NCBI GenBank assembly: GCA_900757255.1
Contig: CAAENE010000142.1
Coordinates: 1 to 6,821, forward strand
Length of the DNA: 6,821 bases
Direction of reading: 5' to 3'
Source: Clostridia bacterium
Lineage (GTDB): Bacteria > Bacillota > Clostridia > HGM11514
Positions 5,989 through 6,821 of the stretch are shown in pieces. Every line of letters begins with the position of its first letter. Within the stretch, counting starts at the first letter, position 1. The notes under the pieces are model-generated. The model did no database searches, was not told the origin of the DNA, and saw nothing but the letters and a program-made list of their open reading frames with translations. The position numbers were made by a program, and so were the translations under genes.

Positions 5989-6821
5989 TCAGGATTTTCT
6001 TGGACGCAGCATACTCCGGCTTCCAAAATAGGTTGCCAAAAAGTAACCGCCGTAAATCAGCAAAAGGAACAAGCTGACAATCAGCAAGTTTGATAAAATA
6101 TCCACCTTGCCGAACTGCATCACCACATTGTTGACAACGATGATTCCAAAGATCGAATGGACAATTGCCAGCGAGAGGGGCACCATAAAGTAAACCAGTA
6201 TCTGAAGGAACAGCGCGCGGCTGATCATTTTTTCTTCCGCTCCCAATTTCCTCAAAAGGCCGTACCGCCCTGTATTGTCGGAGGCTTCTGATAACTGCTG
6301 CAAGGCCAGCACCGCCGCGCTGGTCATCAAAAAGATGATACCGATATATAATGCCAGATAGGATACAACAACCGTCAGGCTTGCCGCCTGTTCTTTCGTC
6401 TCCAGTTTCGTCATAGAAAACAGGTAAGGCGCGCTTTCGCCATTTTCACCGTATATCGATTGCAGAGCGGATCGAAATGCCTGCTCGTTTTCCCCGTTGG
6501 ACTCCGGATACATGATATTGACAATCCTTGCAATATTTTTCTGCCCTGTAAGCTCCTCGTCGGGCAGAATGACAGTACCGGGATCCATTGGAAAGGCGCC
6601 GTTTTCCATTGTTGCCACAACAGGCTCCATCGTAAGCGGGACATAGGTCTTTCCATTGACTGAAATTGCTCCGCCGTCCCTCAGTTTTTCACGCAGCATA
6701 TCCATCGTTTCATTATAGTTGCAGTTGATGACATAGCTGCCGGGCTTTAATTGGATTTCTTCTTTTCCCTGCATTTTCAGCAAACGGTTGTATTCCGACA
6801 CCTTTGCACAGGGAACTTTGA
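5989..6821 (-). CDS. FtsX-like ABC transporter permease (BceB-like), C-terminal part, 5' partial
   Basis: The frame runs open through the right edge of the window; the GTG at 6801 is an internal valine codon (preceded by KVPCAK) rather than a supported start. Numbering from that codon, residues 1-140 are a soluble, probably extracellular region. Three membrane spans follow, near 142-168, 197-222 and 238-259. Between the first two is the cytoplasmic loop QLSEASDNTGRYGLLRKLGA (169-188), the pattern seen in FtsX-domain permeases of the BceB type, followed by IVHSIFGI (213-220). BceB-type permeases work with a BceA-type ATPase in peptide-antibiotic sensing and resistance in Firmicutes. That role is inferred from family only, since the ATPase and any two-component system would lie outside the window. 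The gene converges on the polysaccharide operon and is probably unrelated to it. Other FtsX-type functions are possible. Confidence 0.85.
   Translation of the reverse strand, partial: KVPCAKVSEYNRLLKMQGKEEIQLKPGSYVINCNYNETMDMLREKLRDGGAISVNGKTYVPLTMEPVVATMENGAFPMDPGTVILPDEELTGQKNIARIVNIMYPESNGENEQAFRSALQSIYGENGESAPYLFSMTKLETKEQAASLTVVVSYLALYIGIIFLMTSAAVLALQQLSEASDNTGRYGLLRKLGAEEKMISRALFLQILVYFMVPLSLAIVHSIFGIIVVNNVVMQFGKVDILSNLLIVSLFLLLIYGGYFLATYFGSRSMLRPRKS

Overview
The window holds the 3' part of a surface-polysaccharide assembly operon on the + strand, followed by a convergent, truncated permease gene on the - strand. The organism is most likely a low-to-mid GC Firmicute, probably a Clostridia-type anaerobe. 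I base this on purine-rich Shine-Dalgarno sites (GGAGGA, AGGAGG), the FtsX/BceB-like permease next door, and the style of the two GT4 glycosyltransferases. No gene in the window proves the taxon, so this is inference.

Layout. Positions 1-1689 encode a multi-pass membrane protein of the O-antigen ligase/polymerase (WaaL/Wzy_C) superfamily with a TPR-like C-terminal tail; its start lies before the window. Positions 1723-2499 encode an ABC-2 polysaccharide/teichoic-acid exporter permease (Wzm/TagG type). It shares one base with its ATPase (Wzt/TagH type, 2499-3230). Then come a 131-residue helical protein with a basic amphipathic stretch and a coiled-coil end (3259-3654), a GT4 glycosyltransferase (3647-4711), and a second GT4 glycosyltransferase (4730-5944). 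The five junctions are short or overlapping, so the six genes probably form one transcription unit that entered the window from the left. A GC-rich hairpin at 5927-5964, overlapping the last codons of the final gene, closes the operon. Beyond it, on the - strand, is the C-terminal part of an FtsX-like ABC permease (5989-6821, cut by the window end).

How the genes fit together (inference from families). The cytoplasmic GT4 enzymes would extend a lipid-linked glycan on the inner leaflet. The small helical protein may sit at the membrane beside them. The Wzm/Wzt pair would export the finished chain, and the ligase-family protein would transfer or polymerise it on the outside. The combination of an ABC-type exporter with a Wzy_C/WaaL-family protein and no flippase in view is the most interesting feature. 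The ATPase also lacks the C-terminal carbohydrate-binding domain found in many Wzt proteins. No RNA genes, insertion sequences, CRISPR arrays or long repeats were seen.
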